In this document: positions 18,019 through 26,594 of the stretch, piece after piece | How positions within the stretch are numbered: position 1 is the stretch's first letter | Layout: each line of letters begins with the position of its first letter | NCBI GenBank assembly: GCA_902491575.1 | Contig: CABUID010000009.1 | Location: 11,363 to 75,362, forward strand | Direction of reading: 5' to 3' | Origin: an uncultured Bacillota bacterium | GTDB taxonomy: Bacteria; Bacillota_I; Bacilli_A; RFN20; CAG-631 | Length of the DNA stretch: 64,000 nt | Program-made: the position numbers and the translations under genes | Notes under the pieces: model-generated | Told to the model about the DNA's origin: nothing | Database searches by the model: none | What the model saw: only the letters and a program-made list of their open reading frames with translations

Positions 18019-18870
18019 ATGGAAAAAATTAATTTAAATTATCATACCGATTATAAAATGGATGAGATTGTTTCAAAAATTAAAAAGGACCCCTTAGGAA
18101 AAAAAATTATTAAAGAATTATCGATTACTGATGAAGAAATTGAAAGACATTATGAACTTTTAAATAATTATATATCCATAAACAAAAACTGTTCAACTTG
18201 TCATAATATGAATGATTGTGATCATTCAAGTAAAGGTCTAAAATACCAATTAAAGCGAGATTTAGAAAATGATTTAACAGACTGTTTTATAGTATGTAAT
18301 TATTTTGAAGGCTATTATACTCGTAAAAAAAATTTAATTTATACTACTTTTGATGAAAAAAGTCTCTTAGATGACAAACAAAAAAACTTTATTTTTGATA
18401 ATGCTCTTACATTAGGAAATGAATTTGTCATGCGTATTATCCAGATTTTAAAAAAAGAAAGATTACCTGGAGCCTATTTGCAAGTTAATAATTCTAAACT
18501 TCGTTTAAAATTAATTCAATCATTATCTTATAATCTTTTATCACAATACAAAGTGGCTATTGTCAAGTTTTCCGATTTATTAAAAGATTTAAAGAGCGAA
18601 TTTAAAATAAACAATGGTCCAAATACTTTTAAAATTGTTTTAGAAAGTGATATACTTATTATGGATGGATTAGGTAATGAATCCATCACGACATGGTCAA
18701 GAGATGAAATTTTACTTTCACTACTTGATAATCGTATTCAAAATGATAAAATAACAATATTATGTAGTGAATTTTCTTTAGATGACCTTAAAAAAATCTA
18801 TAAAATAAACTACAATGATGATGTAAAAGTTAATCAATTAATAGATAAGATTAATGAAATTAAAATTTAG
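18019..18870 (+). CDS. dnaI: DnaI-type helicase loader with degenerate ATPase motifs
   Basis: A 283-residue primosomal protein, recognised by position after dnaB and by its layout: an N-terminal Cys/His cluster (CSTCHNMNDCDH, then DCFIVCNYF) and a C-terminal AAA-like domain with DILIMDGLGNE...WSRDEILLSLL. The Walker A loop normally found after LPGAYL is absent: QVNNSKLR stands where GxxGxGKT is expected. The Walker B second Asp is replaced (MDG instead of LDD). It may therefore not hydrolyse ATP. ATG 18019 is chosen because GGAGGTG (18003-18009) is ideally spaced; GTG 18007 is inside that site. Confidence 0.82.
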   Translation: MEKINLNYHTDYKMDEIVSKIKKDPLGKKIIKELSITDEEIERHYELLNNYISINKNCSTCHNMNDCDHSSKGLKYQLKRDLENDLTDCFIVCNYFEGYYTRKKNLIYTTFDEKSLLDDKQKNFIFDNALTLGNEFVMRIIQILKKERLPGAYLQVNNSKLRLKLIQSLSYNLLSQYKVAIVKFSDLLKDLKSEFKINNGPNTFKIVLESDILIMDGLGNESITTWSRDEILLSLLDNRIQNDKITILCSEFSLDDLKKIYKINYNDDVKVNQLIDKINEIKI

Positions 18871-18883
18871 GAGAAATTGTTTT

Positions 18884-19846
18884 ATGGAAATTAAAAAAAT
18901 TGGAATTTTAACTTCTGGTGGAGATGCACCAGGAATGAATGCAGCAATACATGCCATTGTTAGAACTGCTAATTTTTATGGTATTGAAGCTTATGGAATT
19001 TATGAGGGCTATTTAGGACTTGCCAAAGATTATATTAAGAAATTAAATAGAACAGATGTATGTGATATTTTAAATCGTGGTGGAACATTTTTAGGTTCTG
19101 CACGTTTCCCTGAATTTAAAGAGGAGGAAGTACGTAAAAATGCTATTGAAACTTTAAGAAAGCATGGTATTGATGCTTTAATTTGTATTGGTGGAGATGG
19201 CACATATATGGGAGCTTATAAGTTATCATTAATGGGTGTGCCTTGTATTGGTGTTCCTGGAACGATTGATAACGATATTGTTTCAACAGAATATACAATT
19301 GGTTTTGATACTACATTAAATACAATCATTGAATGTGTAGATAAACTAAGAGATACTACTTCTTCTCATCAACGTTGCTCTGTTGTAGAAGTAATGGGCA
19401 GATACAATCCTGATTTAGCTATTCGTGCTGGAATTTCTTGTGGTGCAGAATATGTTATATGCAATAAAGATGATTACTCTGATGAAAAAATAATAGAAGT
19501 TGCTCATCAAGCAAAAAAAGCTAATAAAAGACATTGCATTATCATTGTATGTGAACATACCATTCCCGTTTCCCATATAGAAGAAGTCTTAAATCAAGAT
19601 GGAACTTATGAAACAAGAGCTACTGTATTAGGTCATATCCAACGCGGAGGCTCTCCATCTGCCTTTGATAGAGTATTGGCAACAAGACTTGGAGATTATG
19701 CAGTAGAATTATTAAAAGAAGGAAAAACAGGCGTATGTGTTGGTGTTAAAGGTGAAACTTTAACTTACATGGATATTATCGAAGCAAATAAACTTCCAAA
19801 AAAACAACCTTTAAAACTTATTGAACAATTTAAGCATTTTATTTAA
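18884..19846 (+). CDS. pfkA: ATP-dependent 6-phosphofructokinase
   Basis: A 320-residue PfkA, the committing step of glycolysis (fructose 6-phosphate to fructose 1,6-bisphosphate). Visible motifs are TSGGDAPGMNAAI (ATP loop), CIGGDGTYMGA, the catalytic PGTIDNDI and the substrate-binding VEVMGRY. Length equals that of Bacillus Pfk. ATG 18884 follows GGAG (18871-18874) at good spacing; an in-frame ATG at 18854 lies inside dnaI and would add 10 residues absent from the family. pyk follows 20 bases downstream with its own AAAGGAG site. Confidence 0.96.
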   Translation: MEIKKIGILTSGGDAPGMNAAIHAIVRTANFYGIEAYGIYEGYLGLAKDYIKKLNRTDVCDILNRGGTFLGSARFPEFKEEEVRKNAIETLRKHGIDALICIGGDGTYMGAYKLSLMGVPCIGVPGTIDNDIVSTEYTIGFDTTLNTIIECVDKLRDTTSSHQRCSVVEVMGRYNPDLAIRAGISCGAEYVICNKDDYSDEKIIEVAHQAKKANKRHCIIIVCEHTIPVSHIEEVLNQDGTYETRATVLGHIQRGGSPSAFDRVLATRLGDYAVELLKEGKTGVCVGVKGETLTYMDIIEANKLPKKQPLKLIEQFKHFI

Positions 19847-19866
19847 TTATATAAAGGAGAAAAACT

Positions 19867-21303
19867 ATGCTAAATAAAACAAAAATCATCTGTACAATTG
19901 GTCAACAATCCGAAAACGAAAGTGTTTTAGAGGAAATGCTTTTAGCAGGTATGAATGTAGCAAGATTAAATCTTTCAAATGGTTCAATCGCTATACAACA
20001 AAAATATATTGATACCATTAAAAGACTTTCTTTAATTCATGATCGTGCATTATCTATCATGTTAGATACTTATGGACCAAAAATTAAAGCTCATGAATTT
20101 AAAAATTCGATTGAACCTATTGGAAAAGGCTGTAAAGTAATCATTCACACACAAGAAGAAATATTAGGAGACTCACATGAGTTTTCTGTGAATTATCCTG
20201 GATTATACGATGACATTGAAGTCGGAAATGAAATCTTAGTGAATGGAAATTGTCATTTGTTGGTCATTAAGAAAAACGAAGATGATAAAACGATTGAATG
20301 TGCAGCCCAAAAATCAGGTAGCATTCAAGATAAATGTTTAGTAAACGTTCCTTCGATTACTACGAGCATGCCTTGTATTTCTCATGATGATGCTGCTGTA
20401 TTAAAATTTGCAATTGGTGCTGGAGTAGATTTTATCGGAGCTTCTTTTGTTCGAAATGCTGAAGATGTTTTAGAAATTAAAGATTACTTGCAAAAACAAA
20501 ACGCCAAAATTTCAGTTTTTGCTAAAATTGAAAATAAATCTGCTGTAGAACACTTTGATGAAATTTTAAATGTTGCGGATGGGATTATTATTTCTCGTGG
20601 TGATTTAAGTGTTGAAATACCTTATGAAATTCAACCTATTATCCAAAAGAAAATTATTCGTAAATGTAATATTGTAGGTAAACCTGTCATCGTTGGAACA
20701 CAAATCATTTCCTCAATGACACGTAATAAAAAACCAAGTCGTGCAGAAGTTTCTGATGTTGCGAATTTAGTTTTAGATGGTGTTGATGGAATTAGTTTAA
20801 CAAATGTTACGACGATTGGATTATACCCTATTAAAGCAGTAAAAGAATTATCAAAAATTATAAAAGCTACCGAAGAACATTCTCATGAAATATTCCAAAT
20901 CAATAAAGCTTCTTTATGTATGGCAGAAGGGCATCACCCATCAAGTTTTGAATTTCCATTAGATGATGCTGTTGCTAGTGCAGTTATTGCTACTGCTTCG
21001 GAAGTGAATGCAAAATTAATCGTTGCATTTAGTGAATCCGGTGCAACCGCAAAACGTATATCTAAGTATAGACCTAGTTGTCCAATTGCATCCGTATCTT
21101 CTAATGCAAATATACGTATGACTTTAACTTTAAATTGGGGAATATATCCTGTTGTAGCTAATCATAAGACTTATGAAATTGATTTTATGTCTTTGGCAAG
21201 CGAAATCGCAGTTTATTATGGATTAAAAGAAGGAGATACTTTCATTATTACAGGTGGAAATGGCATTGGAAATACAAATTTGATGAAAGTATGTAAATTA
21301 TAA
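19867..21303 (+). CDS. pyk: Pyruvate kinase, divergent
   Basis: A 478-residue pyruvate kinase (PEP plus ADP to pyruvate plus ATP). The fold markers TKIICTIGQQS, FAKIENKSAVEHFDEI, SRGDLSVEIP and PSRAEVSDVANLVLDG are clear, and the C-terminal regulatory domain is present, without the extra PEP-utiliser domain of Bacillus Pyk. Several normally conserved active-site stretches differ: RLNLSNG replaces RLNFSHG, LDTYGPKIK replaces LDTKGPEIR, and SLTNVTTIG replaces the usual MLSGETA-type motif. It sits between pfkA and glk, so a glycolytic role is likely, possibly with altered kinetics or regulation. Confidence 0.9.
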   Translation: MLNKTKIICTIGQQSENESVLEEMLLAGMNVARLNLSNGSIAIQQKYIDTIKRLSLIHDRALSIMLDTYGPKIKAHEFKNSIEPIGKGCKVIIHTQEEILGDSHEFSVNYPGLYDDIEVGNEILVNGNCHLLVIKKNEDDKTIECAAQKSGSIQDKCLVNVPSITTSMPCISHDDAAVLKFAIGAGVDFIGASFVRNAEDVLEIKDYLQKQNAKISVFAKIENKSAVEHFDEILNVADGIIISRGDLSVEIPYEIQPIIQKKIIRKCNIVGKPVIVGTQIISSMTRNKKPSRAEVSDVANLVLDGVDGISLTNVTTIGLYPIKAVKELSKIIKATEEHSHEIFQINKASLCMAEGHHPSSFEFPLDDAVASAVIATASEVNAKLIVAFSESGATAKRISKYRPSCPIASVSSNANIRMTLTLNWGIYPVVANHKTYEIDFMSLASEIAVYYGLKEGDTFIITGGNGIGNTNLMKVCKL

Positions 21304-22211
21304 TGAAATATGCTATCGGTATCGATGTTGGTGGAACCAATATCCGCATTGCAGTCGTCGATGAGGAAGGTAAACTTTATCATGTCATTAAAGAACGTAC
21401 GAAAGCCAATTCAATCGATTTATTAAAAGAACAAATTTTATCATTGATTCAAAGAGTTTTAAAAGACAATGTGTTTTCAATTTGCGGCATTGGTATAGGC
21501 GTCCCAGGACCTGTAAAACCAGATGGAACGGTTATCTATATGCCTAATTTAAATATTTGTGACTCTTTCAATCTAAGAACGATGATACAAAAAGAAGTAG
21601 ATTTACCCGTTTTTGTTGGCAATGATGCCAATGTTGCTGGTTTAGCTGAGGCTACTGTAGGTAGTGGAAAAGGTTATAATGTCGTTCAGTATATCACCTT
21701 GTCCACTGGAATTGGTGGTGGGCTAGTCATTGCAAATAAAATGATTACCGGAGCAAATGGCTTGGCTCAAGAAATAGGCTCTACTGTTATCAAAAATGGT
21801 GGACAATATCCTTATGCTTTTAAACCCAACGGAAAACCAAATGGCTGTATCGAAGGAGAAGCAAGTGGAACTGCTTTAACCCTTAAAGCCAAAAAATTAG
21901 GACTTGATTGCTCAAATGCTGGTGATATTTTTACTTTAGCGGAAAATAAAAATGCAATAGCTATACAAATTAAAAAAGAATTTATTATGGATATTGCTGC
22001 CTTTATTGGCAATATTGTAGCCTATATGGAACCTGATGTATTTGTTCTTGGTGGAGGTATAATGAAATCAAAAGAATTCTTTTTTGATGAATTAATCACA
22101 AAAGTAGATGAATATGTTTATGAAACTTTAAGAGGAAATGTTAAAATTGTTTGCGCTAAATATGATCAAGATTGTGGTATTATTGGTGCAGCAATGCAAG
22201 CATTATTTTAA
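21303..22211 (+). CDS. ROK family glucokinase lacking the zinc-binding motif
   Basis: A 302-residue ROK kinase, probably glucokinase. Motifs: IGIDVGGTNIRIAVVD (first phosphate loop), GNDANVAGLAE (catalytic Asp region), LSTGIGGGLVI (second phosphate loop) and GNIVAYMEPDVFVLGGG. The usual zinc motif CxCGxxGCxE is reduced to NGKPNGCIEG, with only one Cys left. The start ATG shares a base with the pyk stop, so the two genes are translationally coupled; with pfkA this makes a glycolytic trio. Glucose is the likely substrate from context. Confidence 0.85.
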   Translation: MKYAIGIDVGGTNIRIAVVDEEGKLYHVIKERTKANSIDLLKEQILSLIQRVLKDNVFSICGIGIGVPGPVKPDGTVIYMPNLNICDSFNLRTMIQKEVDLPVFVGNDANVAGLAEATVGSGKGYNVVQYITLSTGIGGGLVIANKMITGANGLAQEIGSTVIKNGGQYPYAFKPNGKPNGCIEGEASGTALTLKAKKLGLDCSNAGDIFTLAENKNAIAIQIKKEFIMDIAAFIGNIVAYMEPDVFVLGGGIMKSKEFFFDELITKVDEYVYETLRGNVKIVCAKYDQDCGIIGAAMQALF

Positions 22212-22217
22212 AAGATT

Positions 22218-22964
22218 ATGATTTTATTAATTGATATTGGTAATTCAAATATTTGTTTTGGACTTCATAATCACCAAGCGCTTGTTCATTCCTACCGCAT
22301 TAAATCTTTTTTAGACAAATCATCGGATGAATATTTTTTATTATTTAAAAATATTATTCATGAAACAATTGAAGATATTATCATTTCTTCTGTCGTACCT
22401 CAAATAACTAGTGCTATAAAAAAAATGTCAGAACACTATTACAAAATAACCCCTAAAATTATGGGTCAAGGCTTAAAAACAGGTTTAAAAATTATTGCTG
22501 ATGATCCAAAAAGTGTTGGGGCGGATTTAATTTGTGATGTCGTCGGAGCATCTAAATTTTCCCAAGAAGGTTTAGTAGTGGACTTAGGTACTGCTTCAAA
22601 AATAATGTATTTTAAAAACAATGCTTTCATGAGTTGTTTAATTGCACCTGGCGTAGCTACATCTACAAAAGCCATGATAACAAAAGCTGCTTTATTACCT
22701 AATATAGAATTAGTTGTTCCAAAAAAAGTTTTAAATAATTCAACGATACCTTGTATGCAGTCTGGCATTTTATATGGATTTGCAAGTATGGTCGATGGTT
22801 TAATAAAACGAATTAAAAAAGAAATTAATAATCCTTTTATCCACATCACTGCTACAGGAGGTCTCATCTCATTAATTGCTCCACTATGTGAAGAAAAACT
22901 AAATTTAATTGAACCAGATTTAGTCTTACTAGGATTATATGAGATTTATTTAAGAAACATTTAA
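22218..22964 (+). CDS. coaX: Type III pantothenate kinase
   Basis: A 248-residue CoaX, which phosphorylates pantothenate in the first step of CoA synthesis. Family motifs are visible: LIDIGNSNICFG (ATP loop), GADLICDVVGA, VVDLGTASKIM and TGGLISLIAP. Length is usual. It lies 6 bases after glk and ends the long plus-strand block just before a strong terminator. The organism thus has coaX and coaE in one block, with a convergent ECF S component that could import pantothenate. Confidence 0.92.
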   Translation: MILLIDIGNSNICFGLHNHQALVHSYRIKSFLDKSSDEYFLLFKNIIHETIEDIIISSVVPQITSAIKKMSEHYYKITPKIMGQGLKTGLKIIADDPKSVGADLICDVVGASKFSQEGLVVDLGTASKIMYFKNNAFMSCLIAPGVATSTKAMITKAALLPNIELVVPKKVLNNSTIPCMQSGILYGFASMVDGLIKRIKKEINNPFIHITATGGLISLIAPLCEEKLNLIEPDLVLLGLYEIYLRNI

Positions 22965-22993
22965 AAAACTTCTGAAATTCAGAAGTTTTTTTT
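22963..22993. terminator. Bidirectional intrinsic terminator
   Basis: AACTTCTGAA / TTCAGAAGTT hairpin flanked by an A-run and an eight-base T-run, between convergent coaX and the ECF S-component gene. Confidence 0.88.
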
Positions 22994-22995
22994 AC

Positions 22996-23538
22996 TTATT
23001 CAATTACTTTTTTCTTTTTGTATATCGTAACAATATAATAGATAGCTGGTGAAAGTAATGCATTAATAATAAATTCTACAATAAAATTCACACCAATAAA
23101 GATAGAAATCAATTCACCAAATGCTCCATTAAAGAAAAGCAATGAACCTACTATAAATAAACTCGTATTTATAATAGGAACGCTTATTGTCGCTAAAACA
23201 ACACCTATATGACGATTTTTCTTTTTAAATGCTTGGTAAAACAAGCCAGCAACAAGTCCTGCAATTCCCGATTTTAATAAACATACAAAGACGGTTGCTA
23301 TTGGATTCATAGCGAAAAATGGACCAGCAGATAACATGACCATTCCACCATTTACAAAACCTACAAGCAAACCACTCCATGGACCATATAATATGGCTGC
23401 TAATGCAATCGTAATCAGTGATAAATTAATGGATACGCCTGCAATAACAATATTATTGGAAATGTAGGTAAATACAACTGTAAAGGCTATCAGTAAGCCA
23501 TTTCCGATGATAAATCGGGTTAATTCATTTTTTTTCAT
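22996..23538 (-). CDS. ECF transporter S component, possibly for pantothenate (PanT-like)
   Basis: A 180-residue membrane protein with about six hydrophobic segments, the size and build of the substrate-binding S subunit of an energy-coupling-factor vitamin transporter. The segments LAAILYGPWSGLLVGFVNG and MNPIATVFVCLLKSG match the usual glycine-rich helix and cytoplasmic turn. The energising EcfA/A'/T subunits are not in the window. Convergence with coaX suggests pantothenate, but this is inference; other vitamins remain possible. GGAGAG precedes ATG 23538. Confidence 0.75.
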   Translation of the reverse strand: MKKNELTRFIIGNGLLIAFTVVFTYISNNIVIAGVSINLSLITIALAAILYGPWSGLLVGFVNGGMVMLSAGPFFAMNPIATVFVCLLKSGIAGLVAGLFYQAFKKKNRHIGVVLATISVPIINTSLFIVGSLLFFNGAFGELISIFIGVNFIVEFIINALLSPAIYYIVTIYKKKKVIE

Positions 23539-23559
23539 TATTTTCTCTCCTTTTTAGGC

Positions 23560-23576
23560 CTTAAAGGTCCCTTAAG
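23560..23576. promoter_or_regulatory. Inverted repeat in the 5' region of the ECF S-component gene
   Basis: On the minus strand, CTTAAGGGACCTTTAAG has 7 of 8 symmetric pairs (only one pair and the centre break symmetry) and ends 21 bases before the start codon. It is a plausible operator or RNA hairpin near the ribosome-binding site. Confidence 0.4.
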
Positions 23577-23622
23577 TTACAACAATGGATTATACCATTT
23601 TTTTATTAAATGATAAAGTATT

Positions 23623-24255
23623 TTATAAAAAATTTACAATTTCTATTAAATCTTTAATCACTTTATTGCCGGTTTCTTCTAATCTTTTTTTGGATGTATG
23701 TCCTGTAGAAACTAAAAGACATTTAGAAGAAATCGCTTTTGCTACCTCCAAATCGTGAATAGAATCGCCAACAAATAAAATTTCGTTACCATTCCATTGT
23801 TTTTTTCTTATAAAAGTTTTAGCGGCATCAAGTTTTGAAACAGCTTGGTTATTGGATAAACCAATAATATAGTCGAAATATTGATTAATTTGATAGAATT
23901 TTAATTGATTTTCTAAAGTCTGTTGCATCGATGCAGACAAACATACTAAAGTATAATCCTTTTTTAGTTTTTCTAAAACCTTTTTTACATTTTTAAATAG
24001 TTTTACTTGTTCATTCGATAATTGATTATACAACTGGTGAAAACGGTTTCCTATGTTTTTAAATTCTTCACCATCAATATTAAAACCAGCTTTTTGATAA
24101 TAAACTGAAACAGGGAAAGTAAATATTTCTTTATATTTTCGTTTACTTATTTTTTTTAAATGATTTTCATGGCAAAGTTGATTAAAGATTTGAAGGCATA
24201 AATCGCAATCATCAATTAAAGTTCCATTGAAATCAAAAATTATTATTTTATACAT
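23623..24255 (-). CDS. HAD-superfamily hydrolase (phosphoglycolate phosphatase-like)
   Basis: A 210-residue soluble hydrolase of HAD subfamily IA. Motif I is DFNGTLIDD, with the nucleophile Asp kept but Asn in place of the second Asp; motif II is LSASMQ; motif III Lys lies near KLDAAKTF; motif IV is FVGDSIHDLEVA. A helical cap domain occupies about residues 20-80. Substrate is unknown (small phosphomonoesters are usual for the family). The gene has a consensus promoter (24276-24304) and an AGGAGG site. It precedes the ECF S gene on the same strand by 84 bases. Confidence 0.82.
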   Translation of the reverse strand: MYKIIIFDFNGTLIDDCDLCLQIFNQLCHENHLKKISKRKYKEIFTFPVSVYYQKAGFNIDGEEFKNIGNRFHQLYNQLSNEQVKLFKNVKKVLEKLKKDYTLVCLSASMQQTLENQLKFYQINQYFDYIIGLSNNQAVSKLDAAKTFIRKKQWNGNEILFVGDSIHDLEVAKAISSKCLLVSTGHTSKKRLEETGNKVIKDLIEIVNFL

Positions 24256-24275
24256 AAGCCCTCCTATTTTTTTAT

Positions 24276-24304
24276 ATTATAAAAAAAGGAAAGGAAATCG
24301 TCAA
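24276..24304 (-). promoter_or_regulatory. Sigma-A-type promoter for the HAD hydrolase gene
   Basis: TTGACG (24299-24304) and TATAAT (24276-24281), spaced 17 bases on the minus strand, about 20 bases upstream of ATG 24255. Confidence 0.75.
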
Positions 24305-24331
24305 AGGTTTTTATAATAATGAAAAAACTAA

Positions 24332-24360
24332 TTGCATATTTATTTTAATATGGATATAAT
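24332..24360 (+). promoter_or_regulatory. Sigma-A-type promoter of the marR-ABC exporter operon
   Basis: TTGCAT (24332-24337) and TATAAT (24355-24360) are separated by 17 bases. The expected transcription start falls at the first bases of a perfect palindrome (24367-24386). Confidence 0.75.
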
Positions 24361-24366
24361 ATATAA

Positions 24367-24386
24367 AGTTAGTTTTAAAACTAACT
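24367..24386. promoter_or_regulatory. Perfect 20-bp palindrome, candidate MarR operator
   Basis: AGTTAGTTTTAAAACTAACT is fully self-complementary and overlaps the predicted transcription start between the -10 box and the GGAGG site of the MarR gene. Its position would let the regulator block its own operon. Confidence 0.7.
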
Positions 24387-24404
24387 AATTGGAGGTTATA
24401 TATC

Positions 24405-24851
24405 ATGCATCATTCAAAAGAACAAGCTTTAAGTAATACTTTTCATAAAATACATCGAATGTTTATGAATAATGTCAAGCAGGAGGCCAATTTAATTGGA
24501 ATTAACCCCACCTATCATTATATTTTTATGAATCTTCATGATCATAAAGAAGGTCTTTCTCAATCTGAACTTTGTGATTTAATTCACTTGAAAGCACCAT
24601 CTGTTTCCTTATTATTACAACAAATGGAAAAAGAAGAATTGATTCTTAGAGAAAAATCAAGTAATGATAATCGTTTAACCATCGTTAAACTCACTGAAAA
24701 AGGTAAAAAATTAGACTCAAAGTTAAAACAAATTTTTAAGAAAAATGATGAACTGATGAATTCTGCATTAAATGATGAAGAAATGAATAATTTAAAGCTT
24801 TATTTGAATAAAATTATGAATAAATTGAAAGGAGAGGATAAATATGTTTAA
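24405..24851 (+). CDS. MarR family transcriptional regulator
   Basis: A 148-residue winged-helix regulator. The MarR pattern is clear: a helix pair, then GLSQSELCDLIHLKAPSVSLLL (recognition helix region) and the wing LILREKSSNDNRLTIVKLTEKG. It probably represses the following ABC exporter genes and itself through the 20-bp palindrome at 24367-24386, with a drug-like or toxic ligand as inducer (inference from context). Its stop overlaps the first ABC gene start by 8 bases, so translation is coupled. Confidence 0.92.
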   Translation: MHHSKEQALSNTFHKIHRMFMNNVKQEANLIGINPTYHYIFMNLHDHKEGLSQSELCDLIHLKAPSVSLLLQQMEKEELILREKSSNDNRLTIVKLTEKGKKLDSKLKQIFKKNDELMNSALNDEEMNNLKLYLNKIMNKLKGEDKYV

Positions 24852-26592
24852 ACTATTTAGATATTTAAAAAAATATTGGTGGGCCGCTATACTAGCCCCA
24901 TTATTTATGATTGGTGAAGTAGCATTAGATATGCTCATTACTGAACAAATGCAAAAAATGATAGATGATGGCATCCAAGCTAGTAATCTAGAAGCTGTAA
25001 AAAGTATTGGTTTAGTCATGATAGGTTTTGTTTTAATTGGTGTTGCATGTGGTGTATTATCTGGTGTTTTTTCAAACATTGCCAGTTGTAAATATGCTAA
25101 CGATTTAAGAAAAGATCTTTTTGCAAAAATTATGCAATTATCTTATAATCAAACCGATAATTTTTCAACAGCCTCTTTAGTTACTCGTGTGACAAATGAT
25201 GTTACACAAATGCAAAACTTTATTGCACAAATGATTCGTATGTTTATTCGTTCGTTTGGAATGTTTTTCTTGGGAATTATTTTTACAATAAAAATCGATA
25301 CTCGATTTGCTGTAATCTTAGCGATTGCATTACCACTTGAAATTTTAATTATGATTATTTTTATGAAAAAAACATTTCCTGTTTTCAATGTTATTCAAAC
25401 AAAACTTGATGCTGTGAATACAGTCGTTCATGAAAATGTTACAGGGGCAAGGGTTGTTAAAGCTTTTTCTAAAGAAGAATATGAATATAATCGATTTGAT
25501 CATGTAAATTCTTCCTATGCAAACACATTACTTTATGTTAATAAATTATTTGCATTATTAATGCCTTTATTCATGATTATTGTTTACTTTGCACAAATTG
25601 CTATTTACGCCATTGGTGGTACGAATATACTCGATGCTTTTTATAATAACTTTTCAGAACCAACGATTACCATTGGAAAAATTACCCAGGCGACAACTTA
25701 TATTGTTATGATTTGCTTTTCTTTAATTAATTTTGGTATGATGTTTGCAAATATTGCAAGAGCAAATGCCTCTGCAAAACGTATTAACGCTGTTTTGGAC
25801 TGTCCTTTGGAAATTGTAGATGGGAAATTAGAGAATAAAGATTTAAAAGAAAAAGGAAGTGTAGAATTTAAAAATGTTTCTTTTGCTTATCCAAATGCAA
25901 ATGGTTATGTTTTAGAAAATATTAATTTTAAGATTCATCAAGGTGAGACAATTGCAATTGTAGGTGCTACTGGCTCAGGAAAATCTACTTTAGTGAATTT
26001 GATTACTCGATTTTACGATGTTACAGATGGTGAAGTGCTTGTCGATGGTGTCAATGTCAAAGAGTATAATCAAAAAGAGTTAAGAAATAAGATAGCAATC
26101 GCTTTACAAAAATCAGAACTTTTTGCAGGGACCATAAAAGAAAACATAGCTTGGGGAAAAGAAGATGCCAGCGATGAAGAAATTGCCTTAGCTGCAAAAA
26201 TAGCACAAGCTGAGGAATTTATTTTAAGTAAACCTGATCAATATAATGAGTTTATTGAGGAAAAAGGAACTTCTTTATCGGGTGGACAAAAGCAAAGATT
26301 ATCCATCGCTAGAGCTATTGTAAAAAAACCAGAAATATTAATTTTTGATGATTCTACCTCTGCTTTGGATTTAGTAACCGAAGCAAAATTATATCAAGCC
26401 ATGAGAGAATATATCAATGAAACGACAAGAATTGTTGTCGCACAACGCGTGGCTACTGCTAAAAATGCTGATAAAATCATTGTTTTAGATGGTGGTGCCA
26501 TTATCGATTTTGATACACATGAAAATTTATTAAAAAATTGTGAAATCTATCAGGATATTTATAATTCACAATTGAAGAAAGAAGGTGAATAA
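24844..26592 (+). CDS. Heterodimeric ABC exporter half (degenerate NBD subunit)
   Basis: A 582-residue fused permease-ATPase (type IV exporter half). Six membrane segments occupy about residues 15-320, then a nucleotide-binding domain with Walker A GATGSGKS, signature LSGGQKQR and Walker B ILIFDDS. The catalytic Glu after Walker B is Asp and the switch His is Gln (VVAQRVAT), so the ATP site built on this subunit is probably non-hydrolytic. That asymmetry is typical of heterodimers such as LmrCD/BmrCD. It pairs with the next gene, which starts 2 bases later, under MarR control. The exported compound is unknown. Confidence 0.92.
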   Translation: MFKLFRYLKKYWWAAILAPLFMIGEVALDMLITEQMQKMIDDGIQASNLEAVKSIGLVMIGFVLIGVACGVLSGVFSNIASCKYANDLRKDLFAKIMQLSYNQTDNFSTASLVTRVTNDVTQMQNFIAQMIRMFIRSFGMFFLGIIFTIKIDTRFAVILAIALPLEILIMIIFMKKTFPVFNVIQTKLDAVNTVVHENVTGARVVKAFSKEEYEYNRFDHVNSSYANTLLYVNKLFALLMPLFMIIVYFAQIAIYAIGGTNILDAFYNNFSEPTITIGKITQATTYIVMICFSLINFGMMFANIARANASAKRINAVLDCPLEIVDGKLENKDLKEKGSVEFKNVSFAYPNANGYVLENINFKIHQGETIAIVGATGSGKSTLVNLITRFYDVTDGEVLVDGVNVKEYNQKELRNKIAIALQKSELFAGTIKENIAWGKEDASDEEIALAAKIAQAEEFILSKPDQYNEFIEEKGTSLSGGQKQRLSIARAIVKKPEILIFDDSTSALDLVTEAKLYQAMREYINETTRIVVAQRVATAKNADKIIVLDGGAIIDFDTHENLLKNCEIYQDIYNSQLKKEGE

Positions 26593-26594
26593 GC

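Noticed and set aside
22466..22867. 133-residue minus-strand frame inside coaX
   Set aside because: Entirely antisense to a clearly recognisable coaX with all family motifs.
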